Numbered from the stretch's first letter, positions 16,889-25,399 are shown. The stretch: DNA of 64,000 nt from Luteolibacter sp. Y139 (GCF_038066715.1 NZ_JBBUKT010000004.1:248001-312000); one strand, 5' to 3'. Translations and numbers: made by a program. Notes: generated by a model from the sequence alone, not told the origin.

Positions 16889-18628
16889 ATGCGTTTCCTC
16901 ATCTTGTTCCTGCTGGCGCTCACGGCGATTCCCGCGTTCTCGCAAGCACCGACCGTTCCCGGCAGTGTCACGGCCACGGCCTCCAGCGGGACCGCGGTGA
17001 CGGTCACCTGGACCGCTTCGACCGGTGGCGCTGGTATCACCTACCGGATCTTCCGCAATAATAACCAGGTGGGCAGCGACCAGAGCGCCACGACTTTCAG
17101 CGATAGCGGCCTGACTCCGGGACAGACCTACACCTACAACGTCTCCGCTTCGAACAGCTCGGGAACCTCGGCACAATCCGCCGATGCCACCGTCACCACC
17201 CCGAATACGCCGGGCACGCCCACGGGCCTGCGCGCGGTCGCAGGAACGAACGGGGTGGTGTTGAACTGGAACACCGTCAGCGGGGCCACCGAATACGTCA
17301 TCTTCCGCAACGGGACGGAACTCGACACCTCCACCACGAATACCTTCATCGACTCTGATGTGGAAGTGGCCACGACCTACCGCTACTCCGTCGCCTCCTC
17401 AAACACCTCGGGTGATTCCTCCAAGTCGGCCGAAGTCGCTGTGACCACCAAGGGTGATGGCAGCCAGCGCGAAGCCGTCTGGACCCGCGCCTTCGAAGCG
17501 GTTGACGGTGATTTCGACGGCATCGTGGATTTCAACGAGTACCTCTCCGGCCACGCTTCGACCAATATTCCCGAGGTCGTCATGCTGCACCGCTTCCGCT
17601 CCAGCGACGATGACGACAGCGGCGACCTGACGGTGGACGAATACATCGCCCACTTCGGCGGCAAGACCGTGAAGCGCCCCTCGAAGGCCCAGATCTTCAC
17701 CTTGGCCGATGTGTTCAGCGATATCGGTGACGGAGATGGCTACCTCGACATCTATGAGTTCGCGTTGACCTTGAATCGCGGCACCCAGAACGCGGTGATC
17801 CAGAAGAAGTTCGACAAGCTGGACAAGAACGACAGCGGCTTCCTCTCCGAGGCCGAGTTCGGCATCCGCTACGGTGACACCGAAGGTGCCCCCGAGATCA
17901 CCAGCTCGCTGATCGCGACCGCAGAGCCAAATGCTGCTTTCTCCTACCAGATTCTCGCCAGCAAGGATCCGGACAGCTACAATGCGACCGGTCTTCCTTC
18001 GGGCCTGACGATCGACACCACGACCGGCCTCATCACTGGTTCGGTGGCGACGATCGGCTCCTATTCGGTGACGATCAGCGCGACCGATGCGACCGGAACC
18101 GACACCGCGACGCTCGTCATCAAGATCGGCCTGCCTTCGATCAACAGCGCCGCGACCGCAAGTGGTTCCACGACCGCCGCGTTCAGCTACCAAATCACCT
18201 CGACGAACAGCCCGACGGGTTACAATGCCACCAATCTTCCTGCCGGGGTGACGGTCAACACCACCACCGGCCTGATCTCTGGCACTCCTACCGCCTCGGG
18301 AACCTTCAACGTGCTCCTTACCGCCACGAATGCTGCAGGTGCCGGCACCAAGACGCTCGTGCTCACGGTCACTCCTGCGCCTCCGAGCATCAACAGTTCG
18401 CTGACCGCCACCGGTAAAGTGGCTACCACCTTCAGCTACAGCATCGCGGCGACCAATAGCCCCACGAGCTACAGTGCCACGGGGCTGCCGAGCGGGCTGA
18501 ATATTGCCACTTCGACGGGGATCATCAGTGGCACCCCGACGGTGGCGGGCACTTTCAATGTCACCATTGGAGCGACGAATGCCGGTGGATCCGACAGTGA
18601 AACGCTGGTGCTAACCATCGCGCCTTGA
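16889..18628 (+). CDS. Secreted FN3 / EF-hand / putative-Ig repeat protein
   Basis: A 579-residue protein. After a signal peptide (MRFLILFLLALTAIPAFS) come two fibronectin type III domains (about 20-105 and 107-185). A calcium-binding EF-hand region follows (about 200-330) with loops such as DGDFDGIVDFNEY, DDDDSGDLTVDEY, DGDGYLDIYEF and DKNDSGFLSEAEF. Three tandem He_PIG-type Ig repeats end the protein, each of about 80 residues with SGTPTxxGTFNV and ATNAxG motifs. It is an extracellular or cell-surface protein, likely Ca-stabilised. I see no sorting signal or catalytic domain. The start ATG lies in CAAAGCATATG with no Shine-Dalgarno sequence. It is monocistronic. Confidence 0.85.
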   Translation: MRFLILFLLALTAIPAFSQAPTVPGSVTATASSGTAVTVTWTASTGGAGITYRIFRNNNQVGSDQSATTFSDSGLTPGQTYTYNVSASNSSGTSAQSADATVTTPNTPGTPTGLRAVAGTNGVVLNWNTVSGATEYVIFRNGTELDTSTTNTFIDSDVEVATTYRYSVASSNTSGDSSKSAEVAVTTKGDGSQREAVWTRAFEAVDGDFDGIVDFNEYLSGHASTNIPEVVMLHRFRSSDDDDSGDLTVDEYIAHFGGKTVKRPSKAQIFTLADVFSDIGDGDGYLDIYEFALTLNRGTQNAVIQKKFDKLDKNDSGFLSEAEFGIRYGDTEGAPEITSSLIATAEPNAAFSYQILASKDPDSYNATGLPSGLTIDTTTGLITGSVATIGSYSVTISATDATGTDTATLVIKIGLPSINSAATASGSTTAAFSYQITSTNSPTGYNATNLPAGVTVNTTTGLISGTPTASGTFNVLLTATNAAGAGTKTLVLTVTPAPPSINSSLTATGKVATTFSYSIAATNSPTSYSATGLPSGLNIATSTGIISGTPTVAGTFNVTIGATNAGGSDSETLVLTIAP

Positions 18629-18676
18629 TCAGGAGATGGCAGGTATCTTCCTCCGGGAAGTGTCTGTAATCGCAGG

Positions 18677-18702
18677 CCCGGTTTCCGAGGTTCGGAACCG
18701 GC
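18677..18702 (+). terminator. Possible terminator of the FN3/EF-hand gene
   Basis: CCGGTTTCCGA and TCGGAACCGG form an imperfect stem of about 10 bp with one bulged T, about 50 bases after the stop codon. Only a short T run follows (CTTTGG), so this is weak. Confidence 0.35.
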
Positions 18703-18712
18703 TTTGGAAAAG

Positions 18713-18742
18713 AAAAAGCGGTCCGCCATAGGCCGGACCGCT
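18713..18742 (-). terminator. Rho-independent terminator of the 18775-19482 gene
   Basis: AGCGGTCCG (18717-18725) and CGGACCGCT (18734-18742) form a perfect 9-bp stem. Read on the minus strand it is followed by TTTTTC. It lies about 30 bases after the stop codon at 18775. Confidence 0.85.
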
Positions 18743-18774
18743 CGGAGAGAGTTCCCTTCCCGTTCAAGGGGATC

Positions 18775-19482
18775 TCAACGGCGCAGAGTGATCTTGATCG
18801 GTGTGCCGCTGGAATGATTGCCCTTCAGGACGTTCTGCTTGCGGGTCACGCTGACGTTGCCGGTGAGGGTGGAGAATCCCGGGGCGCCCCAGGCGTCCAG
18901 GCTGAAGGCGACGAGCTCGACCTTGCCATTGGCTCCGGCGAGCACGGTGCCGAGGATGGAATACTGGCCGCCGAGCGGTGAGATGCCGCTGCCCTCGATC
19001 TGATAGACGTGGGCCAGGGCGCTCGGCGTGATCTGGTAGATTTCCGGGAGCCGGTTCTTGCCGACGGCAGAGATGCCGCTCCACGAGCCGGCGAGGTTCT
19101 GGGTCACGGTTTCCGGCTTGGCCTTGAAGGTGAAGTTGCCGTTCGTGGCCGCGATGCTGCCTGTGATCGATTTCGCGGCGAGTTTTGCCGTGAGGGTGCC
19201 GGTGACCGCGCCGCCATTGATGGTCTCGGTGTAGCTGCCGGTGAGCTGGCCTGCTCCGTCGATGGTCCACGTGCCGGAAAGGGTGAAGAGGCCGAGCGAT
19301 TCGCGGCTCAGGCCGTAGGCGGTGAAGTCGTGGTCATCCTCGAAGGTGACGTAGGCGGTGCCTTGGTCGGCACCGGACAGGGCGACTTCCCACGTGCCGA
19401 CCGGAGAGGTGGGCGCGGCGGCGGCAGAGGCGGACAATGGGGCAAGCGCGAGCGCTGCTGTGGCGAGCAGGGTGAGTTTCAT
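18775..19482 (-). CDS. Secreted beta-rich protein of unknown function
   Basis: A 235-residue exported protein with signal peptide MKLTLLATAALALAPLSASA. Two similar beta-rich halves follow: GTWEVALSGADQGTAYVTFED and SGTWTIDGAGQLTGSYTETI, then GSWSGISAVGKNRLPEIYQI and LGTVLAGANGKVELVAF. The repeated G-T/S-W motif followed by strands resembles lipocalin- or METTL-like small barrels. I do not recognise a named family. It ends in TPIKITLRR, a pattern seen in verrucomicrobial secreted proteins. It is transcribed alone and has its own terminator. Confidence 0.65.
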   Translation of the reverse strand: MKLTLLATAALALAPLSASAAAAPTSPVGTWEVALSGADQGTAYVTFEDDHDFTAYGLSRESLGLFTLSGTWTIDGAGQLTGSYTETINGGAVTGTLTAKLAAKSITGSIAATNGNFTFKAKPETVTQNLAGSWSGISAVGKNRLPEIYQITPSALAHVYQIEGSGISPLGGQYSILGTVLAGANGKVELVAFSLDAWGAPGFSTLTGNVSVTRKQNVLKGNHSSGTPIKITLRR

Positions 19483-19610
19483 CGGGGGAAATGAGGACCC
19501 TAGAATCTCCGAATTCCGCTGAATATCAAGCAGCCGCGTCTTACGTAATCGCGTGGGGGTGGTAGACGATGTGAATGGCGCTGGATCTCGATTTCGTTGA
19601 ATTGCCTGGG

Positions 19611-19811
19611 CCCCGGAGGGGTGATGGAAATTAGCCGGTGGCGTGAGCCACCGGAAAACAGCCTATCATGAATTGAGCCCCGGCAGGAGCGGCCGGATTC
19701 ACAGCAACCTTGGCAATGCAGGTATCCATCGCCCCTGCCGGGGCTGATCGATCTTTCGGATAGGTGCCCGGTGGCTCACGCCACCGGCTAATTTCCATCG
19801 ATCCCTCCGGG
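19611..19811. repeat. Nested inverted-repeat element (REP/MITE-like)
   Basis: Outer arms are 19611-19654 and 19768-19811. Both contain GATGGAAATTAGCCGGTGGC and continue through GTGAGCCACCGG, in opposite orientation, with a CCCGGAGGG box outside. Inner arms AGCCCCGGCAGGAGCG (19676-19691) and its complement at 19730-19745 match at 15 of 16 positions. Each arm tip also carries its own small palindrome, CCGGTGGC-GTGA-GCCACCGG. No transposase is present and I see no target-site duplication. Confidence 0.75.
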
Positions 19812-19894
19812 ACTGATTTCCATGGGTCCATCCGGGACGGGAGAAAGACGAAACAGGCGCACTTCCATGCCATTCACGACCTGCTGCATGCAGG

Positions 19895-19938
19895 ACTCCG
19901 CTAACTCCGCTCTCCTATACATACCGGAGTAGCGGAGT
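19895..19938. repeat. Stem-loop with shared TCCTAYACATAC loop, copy 1
   Basis: ACTCCGCTAACTCCG (19895-19909) pairs with CGGAGTAGCGGAGT (19925-19938) with one bulge. The loop contains TCCTATACATAC. A second hairpin 71 bases further on has a different stem but nearly the same loop. Confidence 0.6.
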
Positions 19939-20009
19939 TCGGGCTGGCTGGTAATCGTGGGTTCCAAGCCGACCGCGTAGCGGTCACGGAGCCGGTCCTC
20001 GGATTCACT

Positions 20010-20045
20010 CCCGTAATTCCAGTCCTACACATACTGAATTACGGG
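20010..20045. repeat. Stem-loop with shared TCCTAYACATAC loop, copy 2
   Basis: CCCGTAATTCCAGT (20010-20023) pairs with ACTGAATTACGGG (20033-20045) with one bulge, and the loop region reads TCCTACACATAC. It ends six bases past the stop codon of the ligase gene on the minus strand, so it might also act in 3'-end formation. Confidence 0.6.
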
Positions 20046-20051
20046 AATAGC

Positions 20052-22760
20052 TCAGGCCTCGGCCAAGGTCCGGGCGTACTGGAGGGTATCGATGTCCGCG
20101 GCGGTCTTGTCGCGGCGGATGGCGTGGATGCGCGGGAAGCGCATCGCGAGGCCGGAGTCGTGGCGCTTGGAGGGCTGGATGGAGTCGAAGGCGATCTCCA
20201 GCACGATGTTCGGCTCCACGAGGTGCTTGCGGCGCTCGGTGGAAATCGTGTGGCGCTGGAAGTGGTCGGTGAGTTCCTCGATCTCGGCATCGGTGAGGCC
20301 GGAGTAAGCCTTGCCGATGATCTTGAGCTGGCCGCTGGTTTCATCGCGGACGGCGAAGGTGTAGTCGGAGAGGACCTCGGCGCGCTTGCCGTGGCCTTGT
20401 TCGGCGGCGACGACCACGCAGTCGAGGGTGCTGGAGGTTTTCAGCTTCAGCCAGGCTTTGCCGCGTCGGCCGGGCGAGTAGGAGCTGGCGGGGTCCTTGG
20501 CGATCAGGCCTTCGAGGCCATCGGTGCGGGCTTGCTTGAAGGCGGCTTGGACGGCTTCGGCGTCTGCTTCCACGCGGTGGACCGAGATGGGGGCGATGGT
20601 GGATGGGAGACCGGAGATGGCTTCGAGGAGCGCGCGGCGCTGTTCCAGCGGGCTGGCGAGGAGTTCGGTGCCGTCGTGGTGGAGGAGGTCGAAGGCGATG
20701 AAGCGGACCGGCGGGATCGAGGTGTCGGTCGCGGAAAAGAGATCGGTCTGGGCGGTGGTGATTTTGCCGAGGCGGGTCTGGAGGTCGTGGAAGGTGAGGC
20801 GGCGGCCTTCAGCGTGGGCGATGATTTCGCCATCGAGGATGAAGTCACCGGGGATCGTGAGGGCGGCGGTGAGGAGCTCGGGGAATTCGCGGTCGAGCGG
20901 ACGGAGGTCGCGAGAGTAGAGGGCGGCGCGGTCGCCCTGCTTGTGGAGCTGGGCGCGGATGCCGTCGTACTTGGGCTCGAGCCAGAGGGGCTTGGAGTCT
21001 GGGGATGCCGCTACGAGAGCGGCGGCGTCGGGCATCGGCGAGGCGAGCATCACCTTGACCGGGACGAAGGGGCGGAGGGTGGCACCGGCGAGGGCCTTGC
21101 GCTTGGCGAGGCGGGCGGTTTCGCCGAGATCGCCGGTGAGCATGTGGGCATTCCGGACGGCAGGAGCTTCGGCGGCGAAGGCTTCGGCGACGGCGTCTTC
21201 GACGAGGCCTTCCTTCAGGCCGATGCGGAGGTCGCCGGTGAGCAGCTTCACCAGCGTCTCGCCTTCGGCGGGGTGGAGGGTGCGGAGGCGCTCGGTGAGG
21301 AGGTCGATGCGCGCGAGCGAGCCGGTGGCGGAGGCGAGCTCCTGGAAGAAGGCGGCGAGGCCGGCGAGATCGAGCCGCTCGGGTTTCAGGCTGAGTTCCT
21401 GAAGCAGCAGGCGGGTGGTGCGGGCGGCGTCGTTTTGGGAGAGGGAGATCTCGCGGTAGCGTTCCTCGCGGGCGCCGGGGAGCTTGAGCAGGGCGCGGCG
21501 GAGGGTGGCGCCGCCGGTATTGACGGCGCGGCGGTCGGCATCGCGGGGCAGGGCGCGGCCGGTGAGCCAATTGGCGGCGAGGGCGAGATCGTCCTCGTTG
21601 TCTAGGCCGCGCAGGTAGGTGGCGAGGTGGCGGATCTTTTCGAGCCGGCTGCTGGTTTCGCCGACGAGGCGGCAGACGCTGGTGAAATCGGCCAGCGCGC
21701 AGATCGGGCGGACGTGGCGGGCGCTGGCGGTGGTCTGGATGCCGGAGGAGGCGGCATTCCGCATCGGCGGCGCGGCCAGTGGCAGGTCGAGCTGGTCATT
21801 GCCATTGATCGACCAAGCGTCGTGTCCTCGGAGGCGGAGGTCGGCGGCGAATTCGCGGGTGTAGCCGTGGACGGTGAGGACCTTCTTCGGCCGGACGCGC
21901 TGGAGGCACTCCATCAGGCCGGGGTAGTCAGCGTGGTCGGAGAGGGCGATCGCTTCATCGACGCGGTAGCGGAAGGTGGCACCGGAGACGAGGGCCCAGC
22001 CGGTGAGCATGGCCACGCGGCGATTTCCGACCGAGCGCAGGAGCTTCGAGCGGACGGCACTCGGCGGGGCGATGACGGCGTGGCCGGGCGGGACGGGTCC
22101 CTCTAGCAGAATGGGTTCCGGCAGGCAGGAGACGCCGGCGGCGCGGCAGGCGGCGGTCATTTCCGCGACGTTCGGGTGGAGCACCGCGGGAATGTCGTGG
22201 GCGTGGAGCAGGGCGAGCGCTTCCTGGGCTTTGCCGAGCGAATAGCCGAGGAGGACGGGCACCTCGCCGTCGGCCAGGGTGTCGTGGACGAAGCGGAGGA
22301 CGGCACCTTCCACGTCCATCTGCGGCGGGAAGATGAATTGCGGGAGACCGAAGGTGGTTTCGAGGATGAGCAGGTCGGCCTGTTGGAAGACGACGGGCTC
22401 GGCGGTGCGGCCTTTGCGGACCTTGAAGTCGCCGGTGTAGAGCAGCGTGGCGCCATCGGAAACGCGGGTCACGTGGAGCATCGCGGAGCCGGCGATGTGG
22501 CCGGCGGGCAGCAGGCGCAGGCGGAAGCCGTCCTTCACGATCGGGGCGTGGAAGGCGACGGCATCGATGCGGCTTTCCGCGACGCCGTAGCGCGAGCGGA
22601 CCAGTGCGCCGGTGACGTCCGAGCACAGCGCCGTTTCATGCCGGGCGAAGTGGTCGGCGTGGGCGTGCGAGACGAAGGCCCACGGCTTCGGGTCCCACGG
22701 GTCGAGCCACAGGTCGAGCTCGGGCAGGTGGAGGCCGCGTTGGAACCGGACTTCGATCAT
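20052..22760 (-). CDS. MBL/beta-CASP exonuclease fused to ATP-dependent DNA ligase
   Basis: A 902-residue two-enzyme fusion. Residues 1 to about 335 are a ligase-associated metallo-beta-lactamase exonuclease with metal motif SHAHADHFARH (31-41), PAGHIAGSAM, YTGDF and the ALSDHADYPGL motif. Residues about 345-902 are an ATP-dependent DNA ligase: an N-terminal DNA-binding domain, nucleotidyltransferase motif EPKYDGIRA with the AMP-accepting lysine near 598, then ILDGEII, FDLLHHDG, EGLIAKD and WLKLK, and a C-terminal OB domain. In many bacteria these are separate neighbouring genes, often with an Lhr-type helicase. No helicase of that type is in this window. It is probably a DNA-repair enzyme. 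The gene is divergent from the 22854 gene. Confidence 0.88.
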   Translation of the reverse strand: MIEVRFQRGLHLPELDLWLDPWDPKPWAFVSHAHADHFARHETALCSDVTGALVRSRYGVAESRIDAVAFHAPIVKDGFRLRLLPAGHIAGSAMLHVTRVSDGATLLYTGDFKVRKGRTAEPVVFQQADLLILETTFGLPQFIFPPQMDVEGAVLRFVHDTLADGEVPVLLGYSLGKAQEALALLHAHDIPAVLHPNVAEMTAACRAAGVSCLPEPILLEGPVPPGHAVIAPPSAVRSKLLRSVGNRRVAMLTGWALVSGATFRYRVDEAIALSDHADYPGLMECLQRVRPKKVLTVHGYTREFAADLRLRGHDAWSINGNDQLDLPLAAPPMRNAASSGIQTTASARHVRPICALADFTSVCRLVGETSSRLEKIRHLATYLRGLDNEDDLALAANWLTGRALPRDADRRAVNTGGATLRRALLKLPGAREERYREISLSQNDAARTTRLLLQELSLKPERLDLAGLAAFFQELASATGSLARIDLLTERLRTLHPAEGETLVKLLTGDLRIGLKEGLVEDAVAEAFAAEAPAVRNAHMLTGDLGETARLAKRKALAGATLRPFVPVKVMLASPMPDAAALVAASPDSKPLWLEPKYDGIRAQLHKQGDRAALYSRDLRPLDREFPELLTAALTIPGDFILDGEIIAHAEGRRLTFHDLQTRLGKITTAQTDLFSATDTSIPPVRFIAFDLLHHDGTELLASPLEQRRALLEAISGLPSTIAPISVHRVEADAEAVQAAFKQARTDGLEGLIAKDPASSYSPGRRGKAWLKLKTSSTLDCVVVAAEQGHGKRAEVLSDYTFAVRDETSGQLKIIGKAYSGLTDAEIEELTDHFQRHTISTERRKHLVEPNIVLEIAFDSIQPSKRHDSGLAMRFPRIHAIRRDKTAADIDTLQYARTLAEA

Positions 22761-22853
22761 CGACGGGGCGAGACTGCGTTAGGGAATTCCGGTCAGCAAC
22801 AAACAAGGTCCGCGACCGAAACTCCGGGCGGAGAAGATGCGTATTGCCCGGCC

Positions 22854-24059
22854 ATGCGCTTGCTCCGTCTTTTCCTCTGCATCCTTCTAACCGGCAGTGT
22901 GAAGGCCCGTGACTACACCTTCGATGGGTCGATGCCGGAGCCGGTGTTGCGCAGCTACCTTTCGCGCGCGATGACGCAGATGTACCTGCTGACGGGGCAG
23001 GGCAATCTGGAGGACAACATCCGGATGATGAAATCGACCGGCGTGAAATTCGCCGGCCGGGCGGTGCACAATTGGGGGCGCGAGCAGGGCGGGGAATCGT
23101 CGATGCCGAAGAAACTGGAGCGGGCGAAGGCGGATGCAGCGAAGATCCATGCGGCCGATCCGGAGATCATCCTGCAGGCGTGCATTTTCGAGATCGTCTC
23201 GAGCGACATCAACAAGTTGGCGGTGCCAGCGTGGGTGTTCGAGGAACTCGGGCTGCCGGTGGAGGCGCGGAACTTCCGATACGATGACATCGCCTATGAA
23301 AATGGCGGTGGCCGGAATCAGTGGGGGAAGGACACCTGCATTCCCGATGTCAGCCGGCCGGAGACGCGGCTGTGGTTTCACTACCTCGCGGCGTCCTACA
23401 TCGATATCGGCTGCGAGGCGATCCACTTCGGCCAGGCGGAGTTGATGAACCGCAATGACAAGGAGCTGGTTCACTGGAGCTCGGTGCTGGAGCACGCGCG
23501 GGCCCATGCCAAGACGCATGCGCGGCGGCACTTCGTGCTTTGCGATGCGCATGTGCCAAGCGGTGGCCTGGTGAAGAATGGGAAGCTGCTCTACGACTTC
23601 CATTCGTTCCCGCTGCGGATCGAGGAAGTTCCCGAGCGTCCGCGTGAAGGGCAGCTTCGGGTCGGGTTCGTCGACTCCATCTATGGCCGCAGCAAGGGCG
23701 GCATCACGCCGAGCGGCTGGAAGTGCGAGCACCTGCCGTATCTGGTGGAACTCGACAACTACGGCAGCAGCAAGCAACCCGGCAAGGCGGGCCAAGGCGT
23801 CAATTGGGTGTGGGGCTGGGACGAGATCACCTGGTTTTCCCAACAGACGGAAGAGGCGCGGAATGCGTGGCTACAGTATGCGTGGAAATGGGTCAGCACG
23901 ACCGATGCCGAAGGCTACCTCGAAATGCCGGGTGGGCGTTGCCTCGCGGGTGCGCCGGATAAGAAGTGGTGGTACTACGTGAATCGTAAAAGCGACGCCA
24001 CACCGGAAGGGTATGGTCAGGAGGATACGATCCGGGAGATTTGGGCGGGGGATCGGTGA
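22854..24059 (+). CDS. Secreted protein of unknown family, possibly TIM-barrel-like
   Basis: A 401-residue protein with a short signal peptide (MRLLRLFLCILLTGSVKA). The frame is open far upstream to 22176, but that part lies inside the exonuclease-ligase gene, so I start at ATG 22854. The mature part is rich in Trp, His, Asp and Glu: RAVHNWGREQGGESSMPK, IGCEAIHFGQAEL, HFVLCDAHVPSGG, WVWGWDEITWFSQQ and KKWWYYVNRKS. Alternating strand-helix pattern and acidic residues at strand ends (EAIHFGQAE, GWDEITWF) would fit a glycoside-hydrolase-like barrel. No named family is recognised. It is exported and monocistronic. Confidence 0.7.
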   Translation: MRLLRLFLCILLTGSVKARDYTFDGSMPEPVLRSYLSRAMTQMYLLTGQGNLEDNIRMMKSTGVKFAGRAVHNWGREQGGESSMPKKLERAKADAAKIHAADPEIILQACIFEIVSSDINKLAVPAWVFEELGLPVEARNFRYDDIAYENGGGRNQWGKDTCIPDVSRPETRLWFHYLAASYIDIGCEAIHFGQAELMNRNDKELVHWSSVLEHARAHAKTHARRHFVLCDAHVPSGGLVKNGKLLYDFHSFPLRIEEVPERPREGQLRVGFVDSIYGRSKGGITPSGWKCEHLPYLVELDNYGSSKQPGKAGQGVNWVWGWDEITWFSQQTEEARNAWLQYAWKWVSTTDAEGYLEMPGGRCLAGAPDKKWWYYVNRKSDATPEGYGQEDTIREIWAGDR

Positions 24060-24115
24060 AAACGCATGTTTTGTTTCAATTTGGCTGAAGCCGGAGATCG
24101 GAAAGTCCGCGCACT

Positions 24116-24493
24116 TCACTTCCAGGGCCGGTCGAGTGCGAATGCCGCCTCCGACTCAAACCACTCCGGAATCTCAGACTCATCTAACTTCCTGCACCGC
24201 CAAGCCCTGTGCTCTGGTTCTGCGGCTTCAATGACCATGACGTCGCCATCGAACGAAATCTGACGAGTCCAACCTGTAGCGTCTTTCTTTGGGCGTAATC
24301 TATACGCGCCATCTTCGTCGAACGAGCCCCATAGCCGCATAGGAATCCACCGACGTCTCGCTTCTGGTCTCTCGTCCTCGGCGAAGGATACAAATCGGAA
24401 ATCCTCCAAGATTCGAAAAATGCTGGTCTTGGAAGTGTCCGAGGCGAGTTCCGCGTGCCACGTCCCGATGATCGCTTGTTGGGTAGAGCTCAT
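24116..24493 (-). CDS. Small hypothetical protein
   Basis: A 125-residue soluble protein without a signal peptide or membrane segment. Sequence segments IIGTWHAEL, RWIPMRLWGSFDEDGAYRL and WTRQISFDGDVMVI suggest a small beta-barrel of the lipocalin-like kind. The first conserved-looking block (GTWHAELASDTSKTS) resembles domains that start with G-x-W. No catalytic residues stand out. It is followed on the same strand, upstream, by two other small genes (24534-25155), but with gaps of 40 bases or less, so an operon of three short genes is possible. Confidence 0.6.
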   Translation of the reverse strand: MSSTQQAIIGTWHAELASDTSKTSIFRILEDFRFVSFAEDERPEARRRWIPMRLWGSFDEDGAYRLRPKKDATGWTRQISFDGDVMVIEAAEPEHRAWRCRKLDESEIPEWFESEAAFALDRPWK

Positions 24494-24533
24494 TTTTCTT
24501 TTATAAAGGGACAGGCAAAATCCCGGTGGGGAT

Positions 24534-24899
24534 TCAAATTAATGGCTCGTCGCTGTCGGATGGCGCGGCTTGCGGAGCTCGTTTCTTGTTCCGCTGACTA
24601 GGCATCACCTGAGGGACCAACAATCCGAAGGCGATCGAAAACACGGCCAAGGATGCCATCACCTTGATGGCACCGCAGTCGCCTTTTCTCGCGCTTATGG
24701 TCCAAGCCGGATGAAATACGAGGAGCAGCGCACATGCGTAGGCGGGCCAATTCCTGCCGGTCCAAGATCGGAGTCCTAGATAGCAGGCCGTGGCAAGCCC
24801 AGTGCCAGCGGCGAAAAAGTATCCGATGGCGATGCTTCGGGAGATCGCTTGCCCTGCTCCCGGTCCACTGCACGCCAAGATGAGAGTAGCGGTAGTCAT
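24534..24899 (-). CDS. Small membrane protein of unknown function
   Basis: About 121 residues with three to four hydrophobic helices: ISRSIAIGYFFAAGTGLATACYL, WPAYACALLLVFHPAW and IKVMASLAVFSIAFGLLVP. The C-terminal tail is basic then acidic (SQRNKKRAPQAAPSDSDEPLI). The longer frame to 24986 would overlap the zinc-ribbon gene, so I chose ATG 24899 (MTTATLILACSG). No family is recognised. The 13-base spacing to the zinc-ribbon gene suggests the two are translated from one message. Confidence 0.6.
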   Translation of the reverse strand: MTTATLILACSGPGAGQAISRSIAIGYFFAAGTGLATACYLGLRSWTGRNWPAYACALLLVFHPAWTISARKGDCGAIKVMASLAVFSIAFGLLVPQVMPSQRNKKRAPQAAPSDSDEPLI

Positions 24900-24912
24900 C
24901 GGAGTCTGGGTT

Positions 24913-25155
24913 TCAACGGTGGCGGGGAGGCTGTCGGGGAGTTGGTGGGCAAGAGATTGGTGTCTGATCTCCACCTTCGCTACCATATGTTCCCAACAGC
25001 TTCTCCCTCAGCCTCTGCTCTTGGTCCAGTCTCTCGAATTCAATTTCCTTCGAGCTCAATTTCAACTCTTCAGGAAGCTCGCGGAGGCAGCCAGGGCATT
25101 TGCCGAATCCCCGGGCAATGATTCTTTCCCCACAGTGCGGACAGCGGAGTTCCAT
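24913..25155 (-). CDS. Small zinc-ribbon protein
   Basis: An 80-residue protein that begins with a four-cysteine zinc ribbon, CPHC (5-8) and CPGC (20-23). A charged helix (LSSKEIEFERLDQEQRLREKLL) and a proline/arginine tail follow. Cysteine spacing is that of a structural zinc ribbon and not a ferredoxin. It has no signal peptide. The start ATG 25155 is the first in frame. It is probably co-transcribed with the small membrane protein downstream. Confidence 0.65.
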   Translation of the reverse strand: MELRCPHCGERIIARGFGKCPGCLRELPEELKLSSKEIEFERLDQEQRLREKLLGTYGSEGGDQTPISCPPTPRQPPRHR

Positions 25156-25252
25156 GAGTGACGAATAGCGGAGGGGGAGCTTGCTTCAAGATCTACCGGG
25201 AAGGTCCGACCCACGCGCCTCCAACTCCCAAATCTGAGAGATACCGCCGCCA

Positions 25253-25342
25253 GACGCATGAGGCGTCCATTCAGGATGCGATGGTTTTGGCGTTTCACCT
25301 GGTACTTCGTGCCAGGCTTTTATGAGTCGTCCCGTTGGGACG
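25253..25342. repeat. Cluster of short hairpins
   Basis: Three small hairpins lie within 90 bases: GACGC-ATGAG-GCGTC (25253-25267), CCTGGTAC-TTC-GTGCCAGG (25298-25316) and CGTCCC-GTT-GGGACG (25328-25342). Two have 3-base loops like those at 7196 and 12958. They sit in the interval between minus-strand genes at 25155 and 25400. There is no coding potential here. Confidence 0.55.
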
Positions 25343-25399
25343 GGGAGAAGGCCACTTTGGTGGGCTAGGATTTGCGGTGAAGTAGGTCCGCTTGCAGGG

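Larger units (their letters stand above)
19483..20051. other. Gene-free interval with repeat elements
   Basis: About 570 bases without a credible gene. They hold a nested inverted repeat (19611-19811), a small hairpin GACCGC-GTA-GCGGTC near 19970-19984, and two stem-loops sharing a loop sequence (19895-19938 and 20010-20045). The short open frame across the repeat arms is explained by the repeat itself. Confidence 0.7.

Noticed and set aside
20124-21605. 493-codon open frame antisense to the exonuclease-ligase gene
   Set aside because: Composition is Gly/Glu/Ala-biased, mirroring the sense codons. The ligase motifs on the other strand are unambiguous.
22176-22853. Upstream extension of the 22854 secreted-protein gene
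   Set aside because: The frame is open but overlaps the N-terminal exonuclease domain on the other strand, and a signal peptide starts at 22854.
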